NCBI GenBank assembly: GCA_021828105.1
Contig: JAKATG010000004.1
Span: 62,001-126,000, forward strand
Length of the DNA stretch: 64,000 nucleotides
Origin: Taklimakanibacter sp021828105
GTDB lineage: Bacteria; Pseudomonadota; Alphaproteobacteria; Rhizobiales; Aestuariivirgaceae
Direction: 5' to 3'
The position numbers and the translations under genes were made by a program. This document shows, piece after piece, positions 50,271 through 58,935 of this stretch (position 1 is its first letter; each line of letters starts with the position of its first letter). The notes under the pieces were generated by a model. That model was not told where the DNA came from. It did no database searches and worked only from the letters and a program-made list of their open reading frames with translations.

Positions 50271-51542
50271 ATGATGCCCGTGACCCTCATCACACCTGAG
50301 CCTCCCAAGCCCGTGCAGATCTTTGCCGGGGAACCGGCGCCCGCGGCACCGCGTCCCGAAACGCCGGCGCATGTCATTGCGAGCGATGCGGAGGCCGTCG
50401 CGGTGGCCGGGCAGCTCGCGCCGCGCTTTGCCGCGGAGGCGGCGGAGCGCGATCGCGAGCGCCGCTTGCCCATCGAGGAGCTCGACCTTTTCTCGCAAAG
50501 CGGCCTCTGGGGCATCACTATCCCCAAGGCCTATGGCGGAGCCCAGGTCTCGCAAGCGACCGTCGCCCGGGTCTTCACGATCCTGGCAGCGGCCGATCCT
50601 TCGATTGCCCAGATCCCGCAGAACCATTTCGAGATCGTCGATGTCATCCGCTCGACCGGGAGCGAGGCCCAGAAGCGCGAGCTTTTCGCCTTGATCCTGT
50701 CGGGCCTGAGGCTCGGCAACGCCTTCTCCGAATTCCACGGCAAGAATGTCGAGACTTTCGAGACGCGCATCGTCCGTCAGGGCGATGATTATGTCGTCAA
50801 TGGCCGTAAATTCTATTCGACCGGCGCGCTCTTTGCGCATCTCGTCCCGATCGTCGCCATCGATGAGGCGGGCCATGTCGTCGTCGCGGTGGCCGACCGC
50901 GAGGCCAAAGGCCTTGCGATCTTCAATGACTGGTCGGCCTTCGGCCAGAGGACGACGGCGAGCGGCACCGTGATCCTCGATCATGTGACGATCCCGGTAT
51001 CGCGGCTCCTTCCCGCTCATATCGTCTATGAGCGGCAAAGCGCGGTAGGTCCCCAGAGCCAGCTCATCCATGCCGCGATCGATGCCGGCATTGCCCGTGG
51101 CGCCATCGACGCCACGATCGACTTCGTCCGCCATCAGGCGAGGCCCTGGATCGACAGCGGCCAGGACAAGGCTTCCGACGATCCCTACACCATCGCTGAG
51201 ATCGGCGATCTCAAGATCCGCCTGCATGCGGCCGAGGCCTTGCTCGAGCGCGCCGGCCGCGAGCTCGACGCGACTTTGGCGGGCACGAATGACGAGACGA
51301 TCGCCAAGGCTAAGATCGCCGTCGCCGAGGCCAAGGTGCTCACCACCGAGATCGCCATCCTCGCCGCCAACAAGCTCTTCGAGCTGGCGGGCACGCGCTC
51401 GACCTTGGGCAAGCACAATCTCGACCGCATCTGGCGCGACGCGCGGACCCACACGCTGCATGATCCGGTGCGCTGGAAATACAACGCCATCGGGCAGTAT
51501 TATCTGAACGGCGTCAACCCGCCGCTGCATTCCTGGATCTGA
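50271..51542 (+). CDS. SfnB/DszC-type flavin-dependent oxidoreductase (acyl-CoA-dehydrogenase fold)
   Basis: The ~423-residue protein has the acyl-CoA-dehydrogenase fold of the SfnB/DszC group: AAERDRERRLPIEELDLFSQ SGLWGITIPKAYGGAQ, then QIPQNHFEIVDVIRSTG, GRKFYSTGALFAH and SAFGQRTTASGTV. The ending HDPVRWKYNAIGQYYLNGVN is typical. These enzymes use reduced FMN and are linked to desulfurisation of sulfones or thiophenes. The metNIQ genes directly upstream and the monooxygenases nearby support a role in sulfur recovery. I start it at ATG 50271, after the hairpin. Substrate unknown. Confidence 0.82.
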   Translation: MMPVTLITPEPPKPVQIFAGEPAPAAPRPETPAHVIASDAEAVAVAGQLAPRFAAEAAERDRERRLPIEELDLFSQSGLWGITIPKAYGGAQVSQATVARVFTILAAADPSIAQIPQNHFEIVDVIRSTGSEAQKRELFALILSGLRLGNAFSEFHGKNVETFETRIVRQGDDYVVNGRKFYSTGALFAHLVPIVAIDEAGHVVVAVADREAKGLAIFNDWSAFGQRTTASGTVILDHVTIPVSRLLPAHIVYERQSAVGPQSQLIHAAIDAGIARGAIDATIDFVRHQARPWIDSGQDKASDDPYTIAEIGDLKIRLHAAEALLERAGRELDATLAGTNDETIAKAKIAVAEAKVLTTEIAILAANKLFELAGTRSTLGKHNLDRIWRDARTHTLHDPVRWKYNAIGQYYLNGVNPPLHSWI

Positions 51543-51681
51543 CGCGTTTGGGACAGGAAATTCCCTGCTCCTAATATCGTCGGAAAATACTAACCGATTG
51601 ATCTGGCGCTCATTTCGTTGAGCGGGCCGCAAAAAAGGCCGAATACCCTGTATTTTCCCTGTATCCGATCGTCTCCCGATC

Positions 51682-53049
51682 TCAGGTCCATCGGTATTGG
51701 GCCGCCGGATGGCCGTCGGTGAGGCGCGGCCGACCCCGGCCGAACAGCTTTTCGCGCAACGTGCCTGGTTCATAATCGCGCTTGTAGCGCTGGCGGCGCT
51801 GCAATTCGGGAACGATGAGATCGACGACGTCCTCGAAGGTTTCAGGCCGCACAGCGAAAGCGAGATTGAAGCCGTCTATGTCGGTCTCATCGACCCAGGC
51901 CTCGAGCTCATCTGAGACACGCTCGGGCGAGCCCACGATCAGCGGCCCGATACCGCCGATCGCGACGTGATCGGCGACCTCGCGCACCGTCCAGCGGCGA
52001 TCGGGATCGGCGCGCGTCACATTCTCGAGCGCCGTGCGGCCGGCCTCGCTCTCGACATGCTCGACGATCTGGTCGGGATCGAGACGCGAGAAGTCGACGC
52101 CGGTCCAGCCCGACATCAAGGTGAGCGCGCCCTCCGGGCTCGCATAGCGGCGATAGTCGGCGAGCTTGGCGCGGGCATCGGCATCGCTCTTCGCGGTGAC
52201 GATGGTCATCAGCGCGAAGATCAGGATGCTGCGGGGGTCGCGCCTGCTCTCTGCCGCGAGCTTGCGGATTGCCGCGACGCGCTGGCCGATGACCTTCTTG
52301 GAAGGGCCTGAGATGAACACGCATTCGGCATGGCGCGCGGCGAAGCTGCGTCCCGCCGGTGACGAGCCTGCCTGATAGAGCACCGGCGTGCGCTGCGGCG
52401 AGGGCTCACCGAGATGGAGCGCATCGAGGCGGTAATGCGGACCTTGATGGGTGACCTTGCGCACGCGCTCGGGCCTGGTGAACACGCCCAACTTGCGGTC
52501 GCGGATGACGGCATCGTCGGCCCAGCTCCCTTCCCATAACTTATAGACGACGGCCATATAGTCTTCCGCGATCCGGTAGCGATCGTCATGGGCATTCTGC
52601 TTGTCGCGGCCCGTGGCCTTGGCGGCGCTGTCGAGATAGCCGGTGACGACATTCCAGCCGATGCGGCCACGGGTCAGATGATCGAGCGTCGTCATGCGCC
52701 GCGCGAAAGGGAAGGGCGGCTCATAAGAGAGCGTGACCGTCACGCCGAAGCCCAGATGCTCCGTGGCCTGCGCCATGGCCGGTACCAGCAGCAACGGGTC
52801 ATTGACCGGCACTTGCGTCGCATGCTTGAGCGCTGCCTCGGGCGTGCCACCGAAGACGTCATAGACGCCCAGCACATCGGCGAGGAACAGGCCGTCGAAT
52901 TTTCCGCGCTCCAGCAGCCGGGCGAGATCGGTCCAGTAATCGAGCGTCGCATAGTCCTTCGAGCGGTCGCGCGGATGCTGCCAGAGGCCCGGCGATTGAT
53001 GCGCCACGCAATTCATCTCGAAGGCGTTGAAGCGGATCTGCTTCGGCAT
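51682..53049 (-). CDS. FMN-dependent monooxygenase, NtaA/SnaA/DszA family
   Basis: The 455-residue TIM-barrel flavin monooxygenase opens with KQIRFNAFEMNCVAHQSPGL W, contains TTLDHLTRGRIGWNVVTGYL and ends GTLREKLFGRGRPRL. These segments define the NtaA/SnaA/DszA group, which uses FMNH2 and O2. It is the last gene of a five-gene minus-strand operon that includes the flavin reductase. It converges with the SfnB-like gene at 50271. The substrate may be a sulfone, amine or nitrilotriacetate-like compound. Confidence 0.87.
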   Translation of the reverse strand: MPKQIRFNAFEMNCVAHQSPGLWQHPRDRSKDYATLDYWTDLARLLERGKFDGLFLADVLGVYDVFGGTPEAALKHATQVPVNDPLLLVPAMAQATEHLGFGVTVTLSYEPPFPFARRMTTLDHLTRGRIGWNVVTGYLDSAAKATGRDKQNAHDDRYRIAEDYMAVVYKLWEGSWADDAVIRDRKLGVFTRPERVRKVTHQGPHYRLDALHLGEPSPQRTPVLYQAGSSPAGRSFAARHAECVFISGPSKKVIGQRVAAIRKLAAESRRDPRSILIFALMTIVTAKSDADARAKLADYRRYASPEGALTLMSGWTGVDFSRLDPDQIVEHVESEAGRTALENVTRADPDRRWTVREVADHVAIGGIGPLIVGSPERVSDELEAWVDETDIDGFNLAFAVRPETFEDVVDLIVPELQRRQRYKRDYEPGTLREKLFGRGRPRLTDGHPAAQYRWT

Positions 53050-53056
53050 GAATGGA

Positions 53057-54253
53057 TCAGCCGGCCGCTACCGCCTTGCGCTCGGACGGCGCCACGACAT
53101 TGGCGATCACCTCGCCGAAGGGTCCGGCATTGCGGGCAGGGCCCAGATCATTGCCGGTCGTCGCCTTGAGCGGCAGCTTGGGGAAGACCAGCTCGGCGAA
53201 GCGGTAGCATTCCTCGAGATGCGGATAGCCCGACAGGATGAAACGGTCGATGCCGAGCGCCATATATTCCTTCATGCGAGCCGCGACCTCGTCCGGATTG
53301 CCGACCAGTGCTGTCCCGGCCCCACCCCTGACCAATCCGACGCCGGCCCAGAGATTGGGACTCACTTCGAGCTTGTCGCGCTTGCCGCCATGAAGCTGCG
53401 ACATGCGCTGCTGGCCGACGGAATCGAAGCGGGCGAAAGCCTTCTGCGCCGTGGCGATGGTGTCGTCGTCGAGCCTGGAGATGAGGTCATCGGCGGCGCG
53501 CCAGGCCTCGGCTGAGGTTTCGCGCACGATGACATGGAGCCGGATGCCGTAGGAAAAGCTACGCCCGGTGGTTGCGGCCAGCGCCTTGGCCTTGGCGAGC
53601 TTCTCCGCCACGAGATGAGGCGGCTCACCCCAGGTCAGATAGACATCGACATGGTCGGCCGCGACCTTGTTGCCGGCATCCGATGAGCCGCCGAAATAAA
53701 GTGGCGGATAAGGCTTCTGCACCGGTGGATAGAGCAGCTTGCCCTTCTCGATCTTGAGGTGCTTGCCCTCATAGGTCACTTCCTCGCCGGTAAGAAGGCG
53801 GCGCCAGATGGTAAGGAACTCATCGGTCACGGCATAGCGCTCGTCATGGTCGAGGAAGACGCCGTCGCCCTTGAGCTCGAGCGGATCGCCGCCCGTCACC
53901 ACATTGATGAGAAGGCGTCCGTTCGACAGCCGGTCTAGGGTCGCCGCCATGCGCGCCGCGAAAGCGGGCTCGCTGAGGCCGGGCCTCACCGCCATGAGAT
54001 AGCGCAGCCTCTGGGTCAAGGGCACCATGGCCGAGGCGATGACCCAGGAATCCTCGCAGGAGCGGCCCGTGGGCAAGAGGACGCCATAATAGCCGAGCTC
54101 GTCGGCGGCGCGCGCGATCTGTCCCAGATAGGTGAGCGACACATGGCGGGCGCCGATCTCGCTGCCGAGATAGCGTCCGTCGCCATGGGTCGGCAGGAAC
54201 CACAGCACGTCCGTTGCCGGGGCAGGTGGCGGAAGGTCGATTTGTTGTGTCAT
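53057..54253 (-). CDS. ssuD: Alkanesulfonate monooxygenase-like enzyme (SsuD type)
   Basis: The 398-residue protein is an SsuD-type FMNH2-dependent monooxygenase: DVLWFLPTHGDGRYLGSEIG at the start, AADELGYYGVLLPTGRSCED, AFAARMAATLDRLSNGRLLI and the ending HLEECYRFAELVFP. SsuD removes sulfite from alkanesulfonates. The gene lies between one SfnB-like gene and the NtaA-like gene in the same operon, 7 bases from each. The flavin reductase at the operon start would supply FMNH2. The N-terminus has a short extra segment. Confidence 0.88.
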   Translation of the reverse strand: MTQQIDLPPPAPATDVLWFLPTHGDGRYLGSEIGARHVSLTYLGQIARAADELGYYGVLLPTGRSCEDSWVIASAMVPLTQRLRYLMAVRPGLSEPAFAARMAATLDRLSNGRLLINVVTGGDPLELKGDGVFLDHDERYAVTDEFLTIWRRLLTGEEVTYEGKHLKIEKGKLLYPPVQKPYPPLYFGGSSDAGNKVAADHVDVYLTWGEPPHLVAEKLAKAKALAATTGRSFSYGIRLHVIVRETSAEAWRAADDLISRLDDDTIATAQKAFARFDSVGQQRMSQLHGGKRDKLEVSPNLWAGVGLVRGGAGTALVGNPDEVAARMKEYMALGIDRFILSGYPHLEECYRFAELVFPKLPLKATTGNDLGPARNAGPFGEVIANVVAPSERKAVAAG

Positions 54254-54260
54254 GGGTCTC

Positions 54261-55511
54261 TCAAACAGCTCCGTGCCGCGGCGGGTTGACGCCGTTCAGC
54301 CAGTAATTGCCGATGACGCGGTATTTCCAGCGCACCGGGTCGTGCACCGTATGGGTGCGGGCATTGCGCCAATAGCGGTCGAGGTTGAATTCTGCGAGGG
54401 TGGATCGCGATCCGCCGAGCTCGATGAGCTTGCTGCCGGCCAAAAGCGAGGCATCGGTCGCCGCGACCTTCGCCTCGGCGACGGCGATGGATGCGGCAGC
54501 GACGGTGTCGACGGTCGGGTTGTCGACCGTCTCGTCGACGAAGTCGCCGGCGCGCGCCAGCAGCGCATCGGCGGCGTCGACCGCGATCTTCACCTGGCCC
54601 ACTTCGGCGATGATATGCGGGTCCTCATAGCCATGCTCGACCCCGCTTTCCTTCCACGGCCTCGTATATTGCCGCACGAAGCGGATCGTCTCCTCGAGCG
54701 CGCCTCGCGCAATGCCCTGGTCGACAGCCGCATGCATGATCTGCGCATGCGGTCCCATTGAGCTCGGCGTCTCGAAAAGCTGGTGGAAGGGCAGGACGGA
54801 GAAGGGATGGACCGGCACGTTCTCCAGGATCGTGGTGCCGGAGCCGGTGGTGCGCTGGCCGAAGCCCGACCAGTCATCGACGATGGTGATGCCTTCGCTG
54901 TCGCGCGGAATGATGGAAAGCGTGCTCTTGCCCTCGTCATTATTGGCGACGACCGCGATCCAATGGGCAAAGAGCACGCCGGTCGAATAGAATTTTCGGC
55001 CGTTCAGCCTGAAGCTCTCGCCATCCTTGCTGATCTTCGTGGCATGGTCCTGCGCCGTCTTGGTGCCGAGCTCGGAAAGGGCATTGCCCAGCCGCTCGCC
55101 CGCAAGCACGCCCTTGTAGAAGAAATGCTTCTGCTCCGGCGTGCCGACGAGCCGCAAGGCCTCCAGCATGAAGAAGTGGTTCTGCGGGATCTGGCCGATC
55201 GAGCCGTCGGCGGCCGAGATGATGGCCATGACCTCGGCGAGGGTGCCCGCTTTGACCTCGGCCCCGCCGAATTCCCTGGGCACCGTGATGGCAAGGAGGC
55301 CCGCATCGGAGAGGAGGTCCATTTCCTCGTAAGGCAGCCGCCTGTCACGGTCGCGCTCGGCGGCGCCTTTGGCGAGATGAGCGGCGACCTCATGCGCGAC
55401 GGAGATGGCCTCGTCGTCCGAGCGGATGATGCGCGCCGCCTGCTGACGCGGCGCCGGTATGCGGAATTCAAGTGCTGGATCGCGGGCGGCGGTGGCGAGC
55501 TGAACGGTCAT
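54261..55511 (-). CDS. SfnB/DszC-type flavin-dependent oxidoreductase (paralog 2)
   Basis: The ~416-residue protein shares the family layout: DRDRRLPYEEMDLLSDAGLL AITVPREFGGAE, QIPQNHFFMLEAL, NGRKFYSTGVLFAHW, SGFGQRTTGSGTTI and the C-terminal HDPVRWKYRVIGNYWLNGVN. I start it at ATG 55511, since TGAGGT (overlapping the previous stop) serves as ribosome site. It is one of two tandem SfnB-like genes here and differs substantially from the third at 50271. It is probably an FMNH2-dependent oxygenase or dehydrogenase for organosulfur compounds. Confidence 0.82.
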   Translation of the reverse strand: MTVQLATAARDPALEFRIPAPRQQAARIIRSDDEAISVAHEVAAHLAKGAAERDRDRRLPYEEMDLLSDAGLLAITVPREFGGAEVKAGTLAEVMAIISAADGSIGQIPQNHFFMLEALRLVGTPEQKHFFYKGVLAGERLGNALSELGTKTAQDHATKISKDGESFRLNGRKFYSTGVLFAHWIAVVANNDEGKSTLSIIPRDSEGITIVDDWSGFGQRTTGSGTTILENVPVHPFSVLPFHQLFETPSSMGPHAQIMHAAVDQGIARGALEETIRFVRQYTRPWKESGVEHGYEDPHIIAEVGQVKIAVDAADALLARAGDFVDETVDNPTVDTVAAASIAVAEAKVAATDASLLAGSKLIELGGSRSTLAEFNLDRYWRNARTHTVHDPVRWKYRVIGNYWLNGVNPPRHGAV

Positions 55512-55521
55512 GTCGTGAACC

Positions 55522-56739
55522 TCAATTCCAGGCATGGCGGGGTGGATTGACGCCGTTCAAGGCGTAGTTGCCGATATGGAAATATTTCCAGCGCACCGGA
55601 TCGTGCAGCGTATGGGTGCGGGCATTGCGCCAATGACGGTCGAAATTATGCTCAGCCAGGGTCGAGCGCGTGCCGCCGAGCTCATGCAGCTTATTCGTGG
55701 CGAGGATGGCGATCTCGGTGGTCAGCACCTTGGCCTCGGCGACCTTGACCGAGACTTCGGCGACCGTATCGTCGGTCGGGTGCCGGATGATGCTGTCGAT
55801 CGCCTTGCCGGCGCGCGTGAGCACGGCCTCGGCGGCGTGGAGCTTGATCTCGAGATCGCCGATCTGCGAGATGCTGAACACGTCCTCATGGCCATGCTCT
55901 TGCCCTGAGTCGATCCACGGCCTGGTGTGCTTGCGCACAAAGCGGATGGTCTCCTCGATCGCGGCCCGCGCGATGCCGGCGTCGACCGCGGCCTGGATGA
56001 TCTGCGACACGGAACCGTTGGAGGAAGGGTTCTCGCCGCCGAGATAGGCCGGGATCACGCCCAGCGGGTCGACGCGGACATTGTCGATCCTGACATTGCC
56101 GCTGGCGGTGGTGCGCTGGCCGAAGCTCGACCAGCTGTCGATGATGGTGAGGCCTGGCGCGTCGCGCGGCACGATGGCGAGATGGACTTTGCCCTCGGGG
56201 CTGACGGCGCCGATGTGGATGTAATGGGCGAAGAGCGCGCCGGTCGCATAGAATTTCTCGCCCTTGACGACAAAACCGTCGCCATCCGGCGTGAGCGTCG
56301 TCTCGAAGGCGCCGACATGGCGGCTCTTGGCTTCGGAAAAGGCATTGCCGAGGCGGTAGCCTTTGAGCACGCGGCTGAACCACCACTTCTTCTGGGCCTC
56401 GGAGGCGGTGGCGCGAATGGCATCGAGCGCCGCCAGATGGTTCTGCGGCATCTGGCCGATCGAGGGATCGGCGGCCGAGATGATCTTGATGACTTCCGCC
56501 AGTGTCGCGAAAGAGACTTCGGCGCCGCCATAGGCTCTGGGCACCGTGATGGCCCACAGGCCCTTGCCCGAGAAGCGGTCGAGCTCCTGGACGGGCAGGC
56601 GCCGCGTGCGGTCGCGCTCGGCCGCCTCGGCGGCGAATTCCGCCGCCAGGGCCCGCGCCAGCGCGATCGCTTCCTCGTCCGACTTGATCACATGGGCACT
56701 GGGGTTGAGCTCGAAGCTCGGCTGCGGTTCGCTCGTCAT
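55522..56739 (-). CDS. SfnB/DszC-type flavin-dependent oxidoreductase (paralog 3)
   Basis: The 405-residue protein carries DRTRRLPVQELDRFSGKGLW AITVPRAYGGAE, QMPQNHLAALDAIRATA, KGEKFYATGALFAHYIHIG and HDPVRWKYFHIGNYALNGVN at the end. This is the same family as its neighbour. It is 24 bases downstream of the flavin reductase gene. The two neighbours are more like each other in layout than identical, consistent with an old duplication and different substrates. Confidence 0.82.
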   Translation of the reverse strand: MTSEPQPSFELNPSAHVIKSDEEAIALARALAAEFAAEAAERDRTRRLPVQELDRFSGKGLWAITVPRAYGGAEVSFATLAEVIKIISAADPSIGQMPQNHLAALDAIRATASEAQKKWWFSRVLKGYRLGNAFSEAKSRHVGAFETTLTPDGDGFVVKGEKFYATGALFAHYIHIGAVSPEGKVHLAIVPRDAPGLTIIDSWSSFGQRTTASGNVRIDNVRVDPLGVIPAYLGGENPSSNGSVSQIIQAAVDAGIARAAIEETIRFVRKHTRPWIDSGQEHGHEDVFSISQIGDLEIKLHAAEAVLTRAGKAIDSIIRHPTDDTVAEVSVKVAEAKVLTTEIAILATNKLHELGGTRSTLAEHNFDRHWRNARTHTLHDPVRWKYFHIGNYALNGVNPPRHAWN

Positions 56740-56763
56740 ATTAGCCTCTCCTGAAAAATCACA

Positions 56764-57282
56764 TCACGCGCTGGCGAAGCTGCCGTAACGGCCATGGCCA
56801 TAGACGAGGGGCTCGCCCCCGTTCACGCGCACGGCCTTGACCTCGCCGATGACGATCGCATGGCTGTGCCGCTCGATGAATTCCTCGACCGCGCAATCGA
56901 TTGCCGCGATGGCGCCGTCGAGCACCGAGGCCTGGGTGGCGAGCGTGGTCCAGGAGGCGCCGGCATAGCGCTCGGGACCTTTGATGCCGTCGCGGCCGGC
57001 GAAGCGCTCGGCGACCTCGCGATGGGCGTGGCCCAGGATGTTGACGCAGAAATGCCGGTGCTTCTGGATCACCGGCCAGGACGAGGCGCCGCGATTGACG
57101 CAGACGATCATGGTCGGCGGATCGAGCGACAGCGATATGGCCGAGGTCACGGTAAGCCCGGTGCGGTCTTGGCCGACGCCGGCGGTGATGACGCTGACGC
57201 CCCCCGCGACATGGCGCATCGCATCGCGCAAGGATTGGGCGTGATCGGTGAAATCCAAGGGCGACCTCACGGCAATGGTCAT
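56764..57282 (-). CDS. Flavin reductase (NtaB/DszD/SsuE-type partner)
   Basis: The 172-residue protein is a flavin-reductase-like domain: LRDAMRHVAGGVSVITAGVG, TGLTVTSAISLSLDPPTMIV CVN, HFCVNILGHAH and the C-terminal EPLVYGHGRYGSF. Such enzymes reduce FMN with NAD(P)H and release it to partner monooxygenases. As the first gene of the operon that has two SfnB-like proteins, SsuD and an NtaA-like protein, it is the probable common FMNH2 source. Its promoter faces a divergent NtaA-type gene. Confidence 0.87.
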   Translation of the reverse strand: MTIAVRSPLDFTDHAQSLRDAMRHVAGGVSVITAGVGQDRTGLTVTSAISLSLDPPTMIVCVNRGASSWPVIQKHRHFCVNILGHAHREVAERFAGRDGIKGPERYAGASWTTLATQASVLDGAIAAIDCAVEEFIERHSHAIVIGEVKAVRVNGGEPLVYGHGRYGSFASA

Positions 57283-57374
57283 AGGCTGGACTCTCGTCTC
57301 GATGGATGAATGGTGACAGGCGGGAAATTTAGTTCATGGGGCTTGCCGTCGCTCCGAGTTTTCTTTGTGCCGGG

Positions 57375-57455
57375 CTTTAGCAATTCTCAATTGGCAGGGA
57401 GCGGATGGAGCCCGGCAGTTTTGTTTGCCGAGCTCTTTAGCAATTCTCAATTGCT
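57375..57455. promoter_or_regulatory. Two directly repeated palindromic sites in the divergent sulfur promoter region
   Basis: CTTTAGCAATTCTCAATTG occurs at 57375-57393 and 57435-57453, exactly 60 bases apart. Copy 2 extends to a perfect palindrome AGCAATT-CTC-AATTGCT (57439-57455); copy 1 has a near-perfect version (57379-57395). TGCCGGGCT (57368-57376) and AGCCCGGCA (57409-57417) bracket copy 1. The region separates the flavin reductase operon from the plus-strand NtaA-like gene. The regulator is not in the window. Confidence 0.65.
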
Positions 57456-57505
57456 GGTGAAGGCGTGGCGAGGTTAGCAAATGCGCTCTCTTGAGGAGTT
57501 TGTTC

Positions 57506-58927
57506 ATGACCCGCCAGATCCGTTTCAACGCCTTCGACATGAATTGCGTCGGCCATCAATCGCCCGGCCTGTGGGCGCATCCGCGCGACAAGTCGTGGAA
57601 GTACAAGGACCTCGATTACTGGCAGGATCTCGCCCGCACGCTCGAGAAAGGCGTGTTCGACGGCATCTTCATCGCCGATGTGATCGGCTATTATGACGTG
57701 TACAAGGGATCGAACTACCACGCGATCGAGCAGGCGGCGCAGATCCCGGTCAACGACCCCTTGCAGCTTGCCGCTCCCATCGCGCTGGCGACCGAGCATC
57801 TCGGCATCGGCATCACCGCATCGACCTCCTTCGAGCACCCATATACTTTCGCCCGCCGGATCGCGACCGCCGATCACCACACCAAGGGTCGCGTCGGCTG
57901 GAACATCGTCACCTCCTATCTCGAAAGCGGGGCCAAGAATGTCGGCGAGGGTGGGTTGCGGCGGCACGACAATCGCTATGAGGTCGCAGCCGAATATGTG
58001 GAAGTGCTCTACAAGCTCCTCGAGGGCAGCTGGGAAGAGGGCGCTGTGGTGCGCGACGGCGAGAAGCGCATCTTTACCCATCCCGACAAGGTCCATGAGA
58101 TCGGCCATAAGGGAAAATTCTTCGACGTGCCCGGCTATCAGCTCACCGAGCCTTCGCCGCAGAGGACTCCGGTCCTCTATCAGGCGGGCGCCTCGGGTCC
58201 CGGCAAGGAATTCGCCGCCAATCACGCCGAATGCATTTTCGTCGCGGCGCCGACGAAGTCCCTCCTCAAGGCCTATGTGAGCGATATTCGCGGAAGGGCC
58301 GCCAAGGCCGGCCGCGATCCGCGGAAACTCTATATCTACAACCTCGCCACCATCATCACCGACGAGACCGATGCGAAGGCTCAAGCCAAATTCGAAGACT
58401 ACAGGAAATATGCTTCCTATGACGGCGCGCTGGTCTTCATGTCGGGCTGGAGCGGCATCGACTTCGGCCAATATGCGCCGACCGACCTCGTCAAGAAGGT
58501 CGAGACCAATGCCATCATCTCCATGGTCGAGCACTTTGCCGGCAAGGATAAAGCCTGGTCGATCGAGGAGCTGGCGAAGTTCGGCGGCATTGGCGGGCTC
58601 GGGCCCGTCTTCGTCGGCTCGCCGTCGCGTATCGCCGACACCTTGCAGGAATGGGTCGCCGACACCGATGTCGACGGCTTCAACCTCGCTTATGCGGTGA
58701 CGCCCGAGACCTTCGAGGATGTCGTCGGCTATGTCGTCCCCGAACTGCAGCGCCGCGGCGCCTATCCCAAGGCCTATCGGCCAGGCACGCTGCGCGACAA
58801 GCTCTTCGGTGACGGGCCTTATCTGCAGGCGCCGCACCCCGCCGCTCAATATCGCGACATCGAAGCCGTGAAACGCCGCGAGGCGAAGGCGCCCGCCTCC
58901 GTTTCCCGCATTCGCGAAACCGCGTGA
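57506..58927 (+). CDS. FMN-dependent monooxygenase, NtaA/SnaA/DszA family (paralog 2)
   Basis: The ~473-residue protein opens TRQIRFNAFDMNCVGHQSPG and has ATADHHTKGRVGWNIVTSYL, EPSPQRTPVLYQAGASGPG and the ending GTLRDKLFGDGPYLQ. It belongs to the same group as 51682-53049 and shares family length and motifs, but is a separate lineage. I start it at ATG 57506 (GAGGA upstream); an earlier ATG at 57491 is possible. It begins the plus-strand operon that continues into the ligase-like and liv genes, so its substrate may be imported by the Liv-type system. Confidence 0.87.
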   Translation: MTRQIRFNAFDMNCVGHQSPGLWAHPRDKSWKYKDLDYWQDLARTLEKGVFDGIFIADVIGYYDVYKGSNYHAIEQAAQIPVNDPLQLAAPIALATEHLGIGITASTSFEHPYTFARRIATADHHTKGRVGWNIVTSYLESGAKNVGEGGLRRHDNRYEVAAEYVEVLYKLLEGSWEEGAVVRDGEKRIFTHPDKVHEIGHKGKFFDVPGYQLTEPSPQRTPVLYQAGASGPGKEFAANHAECIFVAAPTKSLLKAYVSDIRGRAAKAGRDPRKLYIYNLATIITDETDAKAQAKFEDYRKYASYDGALVFMSGWSGIDFGQYAPTDLVKKVETNAIISMVEHFAGKDKAWSIEELAKFGGIGGLGPVFVGSPSRIADTLQEWVADTDVDGFNLAYAVTPETFEDVVGYVVPELQRRGAYPKAYRPGTLRDKLFGDGPYLQAPHPAAQYRDIEAVKRREAKAPASVSRIRETA

Positions 58928-58935
58928 GGCCCGCT

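Noticed and set aside
51543..51681. Intrinsic terminator between the converging SfnB-like and NtaA-like genes
   Set aside because: Only a 4-bp GGCC stem with an A-rich loop is visible, too weak to call.
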